Below are positions 1 through 7,770 of a stretch of DNA of 31,287 bases, one piece after another. The position numbers and the translations under genes are program-made. The first letter of the stretch is position 1. Each line of letters starts with the position of its first letter. The stretch comes from CF-161 sp035259145. GTDB taxonomy: Bacteria; Chloroflexota; Dormibacteria; Dormibacterales; Dormibacteraceae. The notes beneath the pieces are model-generated. The model saw only the letters and a list, made by a program, of their open reading frames with translations, was not told the DNA's origin and made no database searches. Location: contig DATFWQ010000180.1 of the NCBI GenBank assembly GCA_035259145.1, positions 1 through 31,287 of the forward strand, in the 5' to 3' direction.

Positions 1-202
1 CTAGTGTCGTGAGACAGAAGTTCGTCGAGCAGATTGTGGCAGGCACCCGAAGGGTGCCGGTCCGGCGGCCGAGGCCAAGGAGGGGGTGGCACTAGGAGGA
101 GCGCATCTGAAGATGCGTGACGACGAAGGGCCGGGCCCCCCGACACGGGCATCGACCGTCGGAGCCGCAATATGCCGGCGAATTCCTGACTCATGACACT
201 AG
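1..202. repeat. Structured non-coding element with imperfect CTAGTGTC terminal inverted repeats
   Basis: The ends are inverted copies: CTAGTGTCGTGAGAC at 1-15 and the reverse complement of CTAGTGTCATGAGTC at 188-202, matching at 13 of 15 positions. Between them are perfect hairpins: GGCACCC/GGGTGCC with a GAA loop (42-58), CGCATCT/AGATGCG (102-117) and GGGCC/GGCCC (128-138). I see no convincing ORF. The right end supplies the TAG stop of the neighbouring hydrolase gene. CTAG at both ends is compatible with the CTAG/TA target preference known for IS630-type transposons, so a MITE-like remnant is my inference. A structured RNA is the alternative. The left end coincides with the first base of the window, so the element could be longer. 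Confidence 0.5.
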
Positions 203-1422
203 GCCCAGGTCCCAAAGGCGTCGCTCGTGAAGCCGAGGCTCCTGTACGCGGCGTCGATGAGACTCTGGCCGCGGTCGTTGAGCCCCATCCCTGCACCGTG
301 CTTGTTCATCGCGTACCCAAAGGACATCCGTGCCCTGGGGTCGGCGAAGCCGATCGAGCCGCCGAGCCCGGAGTGCCCGAACGCCTCTTCGGACAGGATC
401 AGGCTGTTGTTGCCGCCGGCCGGGTGGCGACGATTGTCGATCGCCTTCACGAAGCCGAGCGAGAAGCGCGTCGGCAGGAACAGCGTCGCGTCGACACCGG
501 AAGCTGAGGAGACGGCGCCCATGCGGCGAACCGATCCCTCGTCGAGGAGTGGGCCGCCTCCGTTCGCGATGGGCGCGTACAGCCCGGCGAGGCCGCGGGC
601 GTTGCTGATCCCGCCGGCCGACGGGATCTCCGCCGCGTGCGCGGCGCGTGTGTCGCACTCACCCGGCATCATGTAGCCGCCGTTGTTGGCCAGCATGAGA
701 AAGGTCACGGACGTCGGGTCGGAGAAGACCTGCCGCTCCGCTGGAGTGAGGTTGTTCGGATCGGGCGGGGGCTGCAGTGTGCACCGGGACACGCGCGCCT
801 CCTGCGACTCGTGCAGCCCGATGTGGAAGTCGATGCCCAGGCGGTCCGCCACCTCGTCCTTGAAGAACCGGCCGGGCGACTTGCCGGAGACCCGCCGGAT
901 GACCTCGCCGACCAGGAAGCCGAAGGTAAGCCCGTGGTATCCGTGCTGCAGGCCAGGAGTCCAGAAGGGAGCTTCGGCAGCAAGTGCCGAGGTCATCAGG
1001 TCCCAGTCATAGAACGCGCCCGGCGGGAGCGGCTTGCGCAGGGCGGCGAGCCCCGCCTGGTGGTTGAGCAGCATGCGGACGGGAATCCCGTCCTTTCCGC
1101 TCTGAGCGAACTCCGGCCAGTACGCTGCTACGGGCGCCTCCAGGTCCAGCTCGTCCCTTGAGACCAGGATGTGGGCGCAGATCGCAGTCGCGCCTTTGGT
1201 GCAGGACCACACGACCACGACCGTGTCCTTCTCCCATGGGCGCCCGCTCTCGGGATCTGAGAACCCGCCCCAGAGGTCGACCACTGTCGTGCCCTCGACG
1301 GTGATGGAGACGGACGCGCCCACCTCACCACGCTGGCTGAAGTTGCGCTCGAACTCCTGGCGCACTGCCTCGAACCTGGGATCACACGTCCCCTGGATTA
1401 CCGCCGGGCTGACCTGGGCCAT
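199..1422 (-). CDS. Serine hydrolase of the beta-lactamase / EstB-like esterase family
   Basis: This 407-residue protein has the class C beta-lactamase/penicillin-binding fold. It carries the nucleophile motif S73-C-T-K76, a tyrosine motif Y162-H-G164 in place of YxN, and a KTG-like H350-S-G352 followed by a glycine-rich loop. This combination is usual in EstB-type esterases and related hydrolases that act on esters, lactones or amides. No signal peptide is seen, so it is probably cytoplasmic. I chose ATG 1422 over the upstream in-frame ATG 1503 because GGAGG lies 8 nt before it and because the longer version would read through a palindromic operator. The gene is divergent from a TetR regulator. 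Its TAG stop (199-201) is formed by the right end of the CTAGTGTC element. Substrate is unknown; family assignment is secure. Confidence 0.88.
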   Translation of the reverse strand: MAQVSPAVIQGTCDPRFEAVRQEFERNFSQRGEVGASVSITVEGTTVVDLWGGFSDPESGRPWEKDTVVVVWSCTKGATAICAHILVSRDELDLEAPVAAYWPEFAQSGKDGIPVRMLLNHQAGLAALRKPLPPGAFYDWDLMTSALAAEAPFWTPGLQHGYHGLTFGFLVGEVIRRVSGKSPGRFFKDEVADRLGIDFHIGLHESQEARVSRCTLQPPPDPNNLTPAERQVFSDPTSVTFLMLANNGGYMMPGECDTRAAHAAEIPSAGGISNARGLAGLYAPIANGGGPLLDEGSVRRMGAVSSASGVDATLFLPTRFSLGFVKAIDNRRHPAGGNNSLILSEEAFGHSGLGGSIGFADPRARMSFGYAMNKHGAGMGLNDRGQSLIDAAYRSLGFTSDAFGTWA

Positions 1423-1485
1423 AGCTTCGCCTCCGCCTGGAATGCAATCCCGGACACCAACCCGGGTTGAGACACTATACCAGAA

Positions 1486-1502
1486 TGTCTCCTTGAGAGA
1501 CA
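1486..1502. promoter_or_regulatory. Palindromic operator candidate between hydrolase and TetR genes
   Basis: A perfect inverted repeat, TGTCTC-CTTGA-GAGACA, sits in the divergent intergenic region. A further GAGACA half-site lies at 1470-1475. The palindrome overlaps a possible plus-strand promoter, TTGAGA (1493-1498) and TGTAAC (1517-1522) with 18 bp between them, which would transcribe the TetR gene. TetR regulators usually bind 15-20 bp palindromes and repress themselves and their divergent neighbour. The assignment to this regulator rests on position. Confidence 0.5.
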
Positions 1503-1535
1503 AGTGCTAGATTTGTTGTAACGTTCAACCGTCCC

Positions 1536-2210
1536 GTGGAACCTGTCGAACGCTCAGACGCTATGCCATCGCGCTTGCGAGGATCTCGGCGCGGAGCCGG
1601 CTCTCGGGCAAAGCCCACGGTGCTGGAACTCCAGCTTGCCCACGGCGCCCCTCCTGCCGTCGGCCCACTCGACGTGCTTCGGGAGGCTCGCCGGAGATTC
1701 CTCAAGGGTCGGCGCCTGGACATGCGCGAGCTTGCATCAGACCTGGGGTTGTCCCGCGCGACCCTCTACCGGTGGGTGGGCGACCGCGAGCGGCTGCTGG
1801 GTGAGATCATGTGGTCGCTTGGCGAGGCGGGCCTCGTTGACGCGCGTGCATACGCCGATGCACACGCGGCCGACTGTGGCGTCGACTGGATCGTCCGCTT
1901 CTACTCGCGGTTCATGGAGATCACCGCGGAATTTGAGCCGATTCGACGGTTCGTCGAGGCCGAGCCCGACACGGCGCTTCGTGTACTGACCTCGAGGCAC
2001 GGAGTCCAGCAACGCCGGCTGATCGACGCCCTGCGAGCGGTCCTCGAGGAAAGTGCTGCCGCCGGCAATCTCGCCCTCCGCGTCGACGCCGGTGATCTGG
2101 CTTATGTGATGGTGAGAATCGGCGAATCGTTCATCTGGCGAGAGTTCATCACTGGCGACGAGCCCGACCTCTCGAGGGCCGCTGACATCGTGCGCATCCT
2201 GCTGAGCTGA
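1536..2210 (+). CDS. TetR-family regulator, QsdR-like
   Basis: A 224-residue one-component transcription repressor. After a basic, probably disordered N-terminal stretch of about 45 residues comes a TetR DNA-binding domain, whose helix-turn-helix covers about residues 62-84 (MRELASDLGLSRATLYRWVG). The C-terminal ligand-binding half, ending in a DLSRAADIVRILL-type helix, looks like the QsdR subgroup; QsdR regulates a lactonase gene in Rhodococcus. The GTG at 1536 is the longest start. The in-frame ATG at 1563 is a good alternative because the first residues are not conserved in the fold. The gene is divergent from the serine hydrolase, with a 17-bp palindrome between them, so autoregulation and control of the hydrolase are the simplest reading. 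The ligand is unknown. Confidence 0.85.
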   Translation: MEPVERSDAMPSRLRGSRRGAGSRAKPTVLELQLAHGAPPAVGPLDVLREARRRFLKGRRLDMRELASDLGLSRATLYRWVGDRERLLGEIMWSLGEAGLVDARAYADAHAADCGVDWIVRFYSRFMEITAEFEPIRRFVEAEPDTALRVLTSRHGVQQRRLIDALRAVLEESAAAGNLALRVDAGDLAYVMVRIGESFIWREFITGDEPDLSRAADIVRILLS

Positions 2211-2268
2211 CGTACACCGCGGCCCGCCCTCCGATCAGAGCCACCGCCGGCCCTCGGCACGCTTGCCC

Positions 2269-2787
2269 CTAGTCGATCGTCTGCTCAGGCCGGTACGGCG
2301 CTTTTCCTTCGATGTCGCCGACGTACACCGGCAGACGCTTGTGCCCGAGGATCTGCCGTATCGCCTGAATCTCCCCGATATGGAACCAGTAGTGGTACGT
2401 GAGCCGCCGGATGGCAGAGCCCTGACTCTGCCCGGTTTGCCGGCCGTTCAGCGGGAGGTCCCGAAGCAGGTCCCCGGTCGTCAGCGAATCCAGAAAGGCT
2501 TCGGTCGCAGCCGTGACGGTACGCCACGCCTTCAGAACCTCGGCGAGCGACGGGGTGCTCATCGGGGCGCCGAATGCAAAGCGCTTCTGAATTTCAGGGA
2601 GGAGCATGATGCCCTGGGACCGGTGCAGCAGGTAGCGCTGCTCCTGCCAGGTGAGATGGCCGACGATCCAGCTGATCGAGTTCATCTGACCGCAGTGCAT
2701 CGAGGCGTCCGCTTCAGTCACGCCGGAAAGTCCTCGACGCCACTCGCCTCGAGTGAACCGAAGCTGCTCGACAACGGCGTGTGCCAC
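2269..2787 (-). CDS. DinB-family (DinB_2-like) protein
   Basis: A 172-residue four-helix-bundle protein of the DinB/YfiT superfamily. The family's three metal-ligand histidines are visible: H44 in the SISWIVGHLTWQEQRYLL helix, and H132 and H136 in the YHYWFHIGEIQAIRQ helix. Members include thiol-dependent transferases and damage-inducible proteins of unknown function, so only the fold can be named. The start is GTG 2787, with GAGGAGG about 12 nt upstream, which is a little far. The gene converges on the QsdR-like regulator, with 58 bp between stops. It stands alone on its strand: the next minus-strand gene ends about 95 bp upstream. Fold call is firm, function open. Confidence 0.82.
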   Translation of the reverse strand: MAHAVVEQLRFTRGEWRRGLSGVTEADASMHCGQMNSISWIVGHLTWQEQRYLLHRSQGIMLLPEIQKRFAFGAPMSTPSLAEVLKAWRTVTAATEAFLDSLTTGDLLRDLPLNGRQTGQSQGSAIRRLTYHYWFHIGEIQAIRQILGHKRLPVYVGDIEGKAPYRPEQTID

Positions 2788-2881
2788 TGGTGCGTCATCC
2801 CTCCTCGGGTAAGACGATAACCCGTAATGCGCACCGGCACGCGGCCGGCGCGACGGAATCCTGCCCAGGACAGCGGGTTGA

Positions 2882-3511
2882 TCAGCCTTTGCCGGACAGA
2901 GGAATGAACTGAAACGTCAGGGTTGATCCACCCGCCGTCACGCTGGCACAGCCGGGAGCGCTCAGACCGACAGCCCACGTCACCACACCTTCGAAATCGC
3001 CAATCCTGCGAATTTCGTCGACGAGCGAACCGCCGGGCATGAACGAGTTGGGGCCGCCTGGATCGCCTGGGAAGTGAAGCCCTCTCAGCACGATTCGAAC
3101 CCCCGCGGAGCCCTGAAGAACGACCGGAAGGCCGCTCGGATCAGCAGTGAAGTTCGGAGTCGACTGCGGAGTTGCCTCAAATTGAGAGACGCCACGGTCG
3201 AAGTTCAGAGTAAAGGTGTCGTCAGTTGCCGCCTGAGAGGTGATCTGGGTCGGTCCAGGCGACGATGCAGCGCCTGAAAACGTGCACGTGGGGGTGGCAG
3301 CGTCTCCCGTCGCATCCACCTGTGTCGAGGCTGCGGCGCCGGATGTAGCTCCATTCAGGGGAGCAGCTACCGCCAGCGCGGCGCGCGTCTCCGCGCGAGT
3401 CACGGCCTCGCCAGAGGTGCCCCCAGGGCTTTGAGTTGAAGCCGACCTCGAAACGCTAGGCGAACCGCACGCCAGGAGCACCAGCGCGGTGCTGAGCACG
3501 ACTCTTCTCAT
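2882..3511 (-). CDS. Lipoprotein with AMIN-like domain
   Basis: A predicted 209-residue secreted lipoprotein. It begins with MRRVVLSTALVLLAC, a short basic n-region and hydrophobic h-region ending in a lipobox with the cysteine at residue 15. A low-complexity Ala/Ser/Thr linker follows to about residue 85. The C-terminal half has beta-strand segments (FTLNFDRGVSQFEATP, GVRIVLRGLHF, GDFEGVVTWAVGL, STLTFQF) in the order of the actinobacterial AMIN-like domain, a cell-envelope module. I chose ATG 3511, not the upstream in-frame start at 3607, because GGAGG lies 8 nt before it and the signal peptide starts there. No operon partner is apparent. Role is probably envelope-associated; ligand unknown. 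Confidence 0.75.
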   Translation of the reverse strand: MRRVVLSTALVLLACGSPSVSRSASTQSPGGTSGEAVTRAETRAALAVAAPLNGATSGAAASTQVDATGDAATPTCTFSGAASSPGPTQITSQAATDDTFTLNFDRGVSQFEATPQSTPNFTADPSGLPVVLQGSAGVRIVLRGLHFPGDPGGPNSFMPGGSLVDEIRRIGDFEGVVTWAVGLSAPGCASVTAGGSTLTFQFIPLSGKG

Positions 3512-3831
3512 CCGGGGTTCCTCCAGAAATGTTCTCCCGCAGCCGTATGGATACACACTCAACGCTTTAGCGAATGAGAGAAACACACTACTGCCACAGG
3601 CGATCACGACTATGGATCCGAACTTCCGTGGCCGGATCGCGCGGAATGGCGCTCAGAGCCGCCGGCCGGCGCCCAGGGTGGACATAGAGTGGGACGGGGG
3701 GCACGTGTGGCCATCGTCACCACGGAGCTTGTCGGGCGAGGGCTGCAGCTGACGTTGTGCGGGTCTCGCGCTGACTGCCTGGGTTGACTTGACCTGGCCG
3801 GTTGCGCTGTGGTTGAATCATCGTACAAACT
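3512..3831. other. Intergenic stretch between divergent lipoprotein and TetR genes
   Basis: About 320 bp with short overlapping ORFs on both strands that show no recognisable domain, no good ribosome binding site and no family similarity. The only signals I can support are the lipoprotein ribosome binding site at its left end and the TetR promoter at its right end. Confidence 0.5.
3789..3818 (+). promoter_or_regulatory. Promoter of the TetR-MMPL operon, probably leaderless
   Basis: TTGACC (3789-3794) and TTGAAT (3813-3818) are separated by 18 bp. Transcription would start near 3825, only a few nucleotides before the TTG start codon at 3832, and no Shine-Dalgarno sequence is visible. A leaderless or near-leaderless message is inferred. 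A longer inverted pair, GTTGAAT (3812-3818) and ATTCAAC (3845-3851), brackets the start codon and could be an operator. Confidence 0.45.
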
Positions 3832-4449
3832 TTGATTGCACATTCATTCAACAGCCACAGGACAGCCGCAACGGCTGAAACCCGGCAGAAGATCCTTCAG
3901 GGTGCCTTTCGGGCGCTCAGCCACAAAGGCTACGAGCACACCACGATCAAGGACATCGCTGAGGAGGCGCGCGTAGCCCAGGGCCTCGTCAACTACCACT
4001 TCAAGTCCAAGCAGGGACTCGTGATGGCGGTGCTCGCAATGTGCTGCGCGGAGATGCAGCTGCCCAGGCGCGACGATGCGCTGGCCAGCGCTCTCGATGC
4101 GTTCGAGCATTTCAAGAGCATGCTGCGGAGCCGTCGCGACGTCCACAGGCTCTACGTCCAGCTGATCGGAGTCGGCCTCCACGACGCCGAGGTGGGCGCC
4201 GGCATCCTCGAAGACATGCAACAGAACCGCGGCGACGTCGAGACGATCGCTCGCGAGGTGCTGGCCCAGAGCGGCCAGCCCCCCGAGCTTGCACCACCAG
4301 TGGCGGCCGCGGTGTGGGGCGCCACGCTGGGCATCATGGTCCAGACCCTGGTCGACCGCGACTTTGACGCTGACGCGGCGGTCGACGCGCTTGCCGCGAT
4401 GGCGATCGCGGCGGCAAACCATCCCGAATACCTGACAAGGCGCGGGTAG
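3832..4449 (+). CDS. TetR/BetI-type transcription regulator
   Basis: A 205-residue TetR-family repressor. The DNA-binding domain spans about residues 15-62, with a clear helix-turn-helix (TTIKDIAEEARVAQGLVNYHF) and the typical following FKSKQGLV. The C-terminal region is helical, as in BetI-like members. The only in-frame start is TTG 3832, with no Shine-Dalgarno but a promoter ending about 14 nt upstream, consistent with leaderless translation. Another possibility is that translation begins at a downstream non-canonical codon. Twenty bases separate it from the MMPL transporter gene, so the two form an operon and the regulator most likely senses a compound moved by that transporter. Ligand not readable. 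Confidence 0.85.
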   Translation: MIAHSFNSHRTAATAETRQKILQGAFRALSHKGYEHTTIKDIAEEARVAQGLVNYHFKSKQGLVMAVLAMCCAEMQLPRRDDALASALDAFEHFKSMLRSRRDVHRLYVQLIGVGLHDAEVGAGILEDMQQNRGDVETIAREVLAQSGQPPELAPPVAAAVWGATLGIMVQTLVDRDFDADAAVDALAAMAIAAANHPEYLTRRG

Positions 4450-4469
4450 AGAGCGAAGGAGGATAAGAG

Positions 4470-6728
4470 GTGTTCGCAGCCTGGGGTCGATTCGTCTACC
4501 GGTGGCGGTGGATGACGTTGGTGACGTCCGCCATCCTCATGGGTCTGTCGGTGGTGGGGTTGCTGTTCGGCGGAGCTCTGAGCAGCGGCAACTCCGGCAC
4601 CAGCGGCCTGGAGGCCGCACGGGCCAACAGTCTGATCAATCAACAACTCAGCTCGACCCAGCAGAGCGGCTCGTCCTTCCTGCTCATCTTCGCCGGCAAT
4701 GACCGGCCGGCCACCGATCCCGGCTTCCGCTCCGAGGTCGAAGCGGCGCTGACGCCGATCCAGAACGATCCTCGGGTGACCGGCGTCCGCACCCCGTACA
4801 ACGCCCCTAACCCCGCCGTCGCCCAGTCGCTGCTGTCAAAAGACAGCCGCGAGGCGCTCGTTCGGGTCGATATCAAGTCCACCGGAAACCAGGCAAGCGC
4901 GGACTATGCGGCCCTTCGCGCCGAGGTCAAACCGACCGGGCTCACGGTGACCGGCACCGGCCAGGTGCCAATCAACCACGCCTTCAACACCACGCTGGAG
5001 AGCGATCTCCAGAGGGCTGAGACGGTCTCGTTACCGGTCGCGCTCATCCTGCTGCTGCTCATCTTCGGCAGCGTCGTGGCGGCCGGTCTGCCGCTGGGAG
5101 TGGGCGTGGTGACAATTCTGGCCGGCCTCGCCGGCACCCTCATCCTCGCCCGCGTCACCGACGTGTCCCAGTACGCGCTCAACGTCGTGACGTTGATAGG
5201 GCTCGGCATCTCGATCGACTACTCGCTTTTCATCGTAAACCGCTTCCGCAACGAGCTGGCAGCCGGAGCCACCCGAGAGGATGCACTGGCAAAGACGATG
5301 GCCACAGCCGGTCGAGCGATCACGTTCTCTGGTGTGACTGTGGCGATCGGCCTGTCGGCGATGCTCTTTTACCAGGGCACATTCCTTGCGTCGATGGGCG
5401 CCGCCGGTGGCGTGGTCGTGGCTGCTGCGGTGATTTACGGCCTCACTTTCCTGCCCGCCCTCCTGGCCATCCTCGGGGGTCGTGTGAACCGCCTGGCTCT
5501 ACCGCTGGGCCGCCGCAACCGGTCGAATGGTCGCGGCCTCTGGCACCGGTTGGCGATCTGGGTCATGCGCAGGCCGGTGCTTGTACTGACGCCGGCACTG
5601 GCTCTTCTCGTGGTGCTGGGAACACCGTTCCTGCACATGCGTCTGGCCAACGGCGACGTCGACCAGCTGCCGACAAGGGTGGAAGCGCGCCAGGGCTACG
5701 ACAACCTGGTGCATAACTTCCCGGGCCAGGACCAGACCAACTTCGAGGTGGTCGTCCAGTACCCGGCAGGCACCCCGCTTACGGCCCAGCGGATCGGCGA
5801 CCAGTATGACCTCAGCCGGCGGCTCGCCACCCTCCCAGGCGTGCTGCGTGTGAACAGCATCTATTCAGGCGATCAGTCACTGGGACGCGCAGATTATCAG
5901 CGACTCTACAGCGGCGACGCCGCGCAGCTGCCGTCCGACGTCCGGCAGTCCGTGGGCACGAGCGTCGTGTTGATGACGGTGGTCAGCAATCAGCCGGCCT
6001 CGAGTGACCCAGCTCGCGACATTCTCAAGGCGATTCGCGCCGAACACATCGGCGACGGCGGCAAGATCCTGGTGACTGGGCAGACGGCATTCGACGTCGA
6101 CATCATCAAGTTCATCGTCGGCCGCACTCCGATCGCCGTCGGTTTTGTGGTCCTCGTGACCTTCCTGGTGCTGTTCCTGCTGACGGGCTCGCTGATTCTC
6201 CCGTTCAAGGCGGTACTGCTCAACCTGCTCTCGATCTCGGCCTCGTTCGGGGCGCTGGTCTGGATCTTTCAGGACGGCCATCTCAGCACCTTCCTCGGGT
6301 TCACGCCTCAGTCGGTTGATCCCAGTGTGCCGGTGATCCTGTTCGCCATCGTGTTCGGGATGTCGATGGACTATGAGGTGCTCCTCGTCAGCCGGATCCA
6401 CGAGGAGTACACCCGCACGGGCAACAACACCAGCGCCGTTGCCGAAGGGCTGGAACGGAGCGGGCGCCTGATCACGGGGGCGGCCGCGATCATGGTCGCC
6501 GTGTTCCTGGCATTCGGCCTTGCGGAAGTCGAGCTGATCAAGTCAATCGGCATCGGCCTTGCAGTGGCGGTGGCGCTCGACGCGACAATCGTTAGGGCTC
6601 TGATCGTGCCGGCAGTCATGAGAATCCTCGGCGACTACAACTGGTGGGCTCCGCATCCTCTGCGCTGGCTGCACAGGCGCAGTGGCCTCGGAGAGTTCGG
6701 CGACGCGCAGGTGCAGCAGGTGGCCTAA
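4470..6728 (+). CDS. MMPL-family (RND superfamily) membrane transporter
   Basis: A 752-residue exporter of the MmpL/SecDF-like RND branch. The layout is a twofold repeat: an N-terminal transmembrane helix (about 15-35), an extracytoplasmic domain, five helices (about 187-335), a second first-helix near 370-390, a second extracytoplasmic domain and five further helices (about 553-720). Proton-relay D-Y pairs lie in each half, D250-Y251 in SIDYSLFIVNRFR and D634-Y635 in SMDYEVLLVSRIHEEY. Known relatives move lipids, siderophores or drugs with proton force. The start is GTG 4470, with AGGAGG 7 nt upstream. It follows the TetR gene by 20 nt, so substrate-responsive efflux or lipid export is the likely role. 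The protein is complete and of usual length. Confidence 0.93.
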   Translation: MFAAWGRFVYRWRWMTLVTSAILMGLSVVGLLFGGALSSGNSGTSGLEAARANSLINQQLSSTQQSGSSFLLIFAGNDRPATDPGFRSEVEAALTPIQNDPRVTGVRTPYNAPNPAVAQSLLSKDSREALVRVDIKSTGNQASADYAALRAEVKPTGLTVTGTGQVPINHAFNTTLESDLQRAETVSLPVALILLLLIFGSVVAAGLPLGVGVVTILAGLAGTLILARVTDVSQYALNVVTLIGLGISIDYSLFIVNRFRNELAAGATREDALAKTMATAGRAITFSGVTVAIGLSAMLFYQGTFLASMGAAGGVVVAAAVIYGLTFLPALLAILGGRVNRLALPLGRRNRSNGRGLWHRLAIWVMRRPVLVLTPALALLVVLGTPFLHMRLANGDVDQLPTRVEARQGYDNLVHNFPGQDQTNFEVVVQYPAGTPLTAQRIGDQYDLSRRLATLPGVLRVNSIYSGDQSLGRADYQRLYSGDAAQLPSDVRQSVGTSVVLMTVVSNQPASSDPARDILKAIRAEHIGDGGKILVTGQTAFDVDIIKFIVGRTPIAVGFVVLVTFLVLFLLTGSLILPFKAVLLNLLSISASFGALVWIFQDGHLSTFLGFTPQSVDPSVPVILFAIVFGMSMDYEVLLVSRIHEEYTRTGNNTSAVAEGLERSGRLITGAAAIMVAVFLAFGLAEVELIKSIGIGLAVAVALDATIVRALIVPAVMRILGDYNWWAPHPLRWLHRRSGLGEFGDAQVQQVA

Positions 6729-6751
6729 GCCGGCCCGCCTCAAGAGCCACT

Positions 6752-6795
6752 CTCCCCCGCGCAGTCGCCGGGAGTACCCGGCGTAGCCGGGGGAG
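6752..6795. terminator. GC-rich hairpin between convergent genes
   Basis: CTCCCCCG (6752-6759) can pair with CGGGGGAG (6788-6795). A tighter alternative, CCCGGC-GTA-GCCGGG, lies within 6777-6791. It falls between the MMPL gene end and the end of the convergent encapsulin gene. There is no U-tract, so termination is inferred from position and stability. Confidence 0.4.
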
Positions 6796-6924
6796 GCGGA
6801 GAAACAGCTGCTCTCGATCGGCGTGGCGGACGCTCCCGAACGCCCTCGGGGGCAGCCCGTGGCGGATCTGTGAACGGCCGCGCCGGCCGGACGGCCTCGG
6901 CTGCATCGACTCTCGGCCTGGTGT

Positions 6925-7770
6925 TCAGCCCTTGAACACCAGGCGCACGAGCGCTCCAGGATCTTTGACTCTGAGAGCCCAGCGCTCGAACACCCTGAAC
7001 TGGTAGATCCCTTGCTCGTCCACCTGCACGAACGCGCTCGTCGGCTCGACCGTGATCACCAGGTCGACGGTGTTGCCACCGAGGGAAGCTATGAGACCGC
7101 GGCCCGCCGGAAGCCCTCCCGTATCGACCAGGCCTCGGCTGACGAGAGGCCGGATCTGATCCGCCGGCAGGACCGTGGTGCCGGCGATTGGCACGAACGT
7201 GTCGGCGTAGACGGCCGAGCTGAGCGCCAGTGCATACGGGCCCGCCTGTCCCGCCGCGCGAAGCAGCGAGATCGCCTGGACCACAGCGTTGAAGGTGTGT
7301 TCGCCAAAAGTGAGCGGCGACTCCGACGTCGGCGTTACGTCAAGCTCGCCGGGGGCGGAGGCCAGGAGACCTGCGCCGGCCGTGCCGCGCACCTGCACGC
7401 CTGCGAGCGGCCCTGGAAGAGCCGAGCGGTCCCCCTGGAATATGAGGAGATCCTCGACCTGGGCGATCAGGTTGGCAGCTCTTGTGGCCAGGGTCAGGCC
7501 GGTGCCCAGGGCTGACTCGTCATCGGCCTGCTGCTGAGTCAACCCGAACCCCAGGGACAGCTCCACCACCGGCACGACGGCTGCCGGATCCACAGTCATC
7601 GTAGACGTGTCGATTCGGTCGGCCGGCACGGTGGTGGCGGTGGCGGCACCGTCCACGACGGGGAGAAAGCTTGTCGCCACGGCCGTCCGGCGGACTTCGT
7701 CGCGGACGGCCTGGTCAAGCCTGGACCAGAGGTCGGGGGACCAGGGCATTGACTCCCGGCCCAGGGTCAC
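6925..7770 (-). CDS. Encapsulin-like shell protein (linocin M18 family, HK97 fold)
   Basis: A 281-residue protein with family-wide encapsulin features. The N-terminal helix (LWSRLDQAVRDEVRRT, about 14-29) corresponds to the cargo-binding region. The spine helix ends in VEDLLIFQGD (105-114), as in family 1 shells. The A-domain has GPYALALSSAVYAD (177-190), then IRPLVSRGL and a C-terminal segment IYQFRVFERWALRVKDPGALVRL (about 255-277), close in pattern to EncA of Myxococcus. Such proteins self-assemble into icosahedral nanocompartments holding enzyme cargo. The start is GTG 7770, overlapping the stop of the upstream Hcp gene by 4 nt (GTGA), so the two are translationally coupled. ATG 7749 is a weaker alternative. 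No known cargo (peroxidase, ferritin-like, cysteine desulfurase) lies nearby. Confidence 0.82.
   Translation of the reverse strand: MTLGRESMPWSPDLWSRLDQAVRDEVRRTAVATSFLPVVDGAATATTVPADRIDTSTMTVDPAAVVPVVELSLGFGLTQQQADDESALGTGLTLATRAANLIAQVEDLLIFQGDRSALPGPLAGVQVRGTAGAGLLASAPGELDVTPTSESPLTFGEHTFNAVVQAISLLRAAGQAGPYALALSSAVYADTFVPIAGTTVLPADQIRPLVSRGLVDTGGLPAGRGLIASLGGNTVDLVITVEPTSAFVQVDEQGIYQFRVFERWALRVKDPGALVRLVFKG

Noticed and set aside
2263..2820. Plus-strand ORF over the DinB gene
   Set aside because: Shadow frame; the minus-strand product has the conserved DinB histidines and helices.
3610..3843. Small minus-strand gene between lipoprotein and TetR
   Set aside because: Arg/Ser/Pro-rich translation without ribosome binding site or recognisable motif, overlapping the TetR promoter and start.
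5877..6401. Antisense ORF in the MMPL gene
   Set aside because: His/Glu/Arg-rich shadow translation opposite a well-supported transporter gene.
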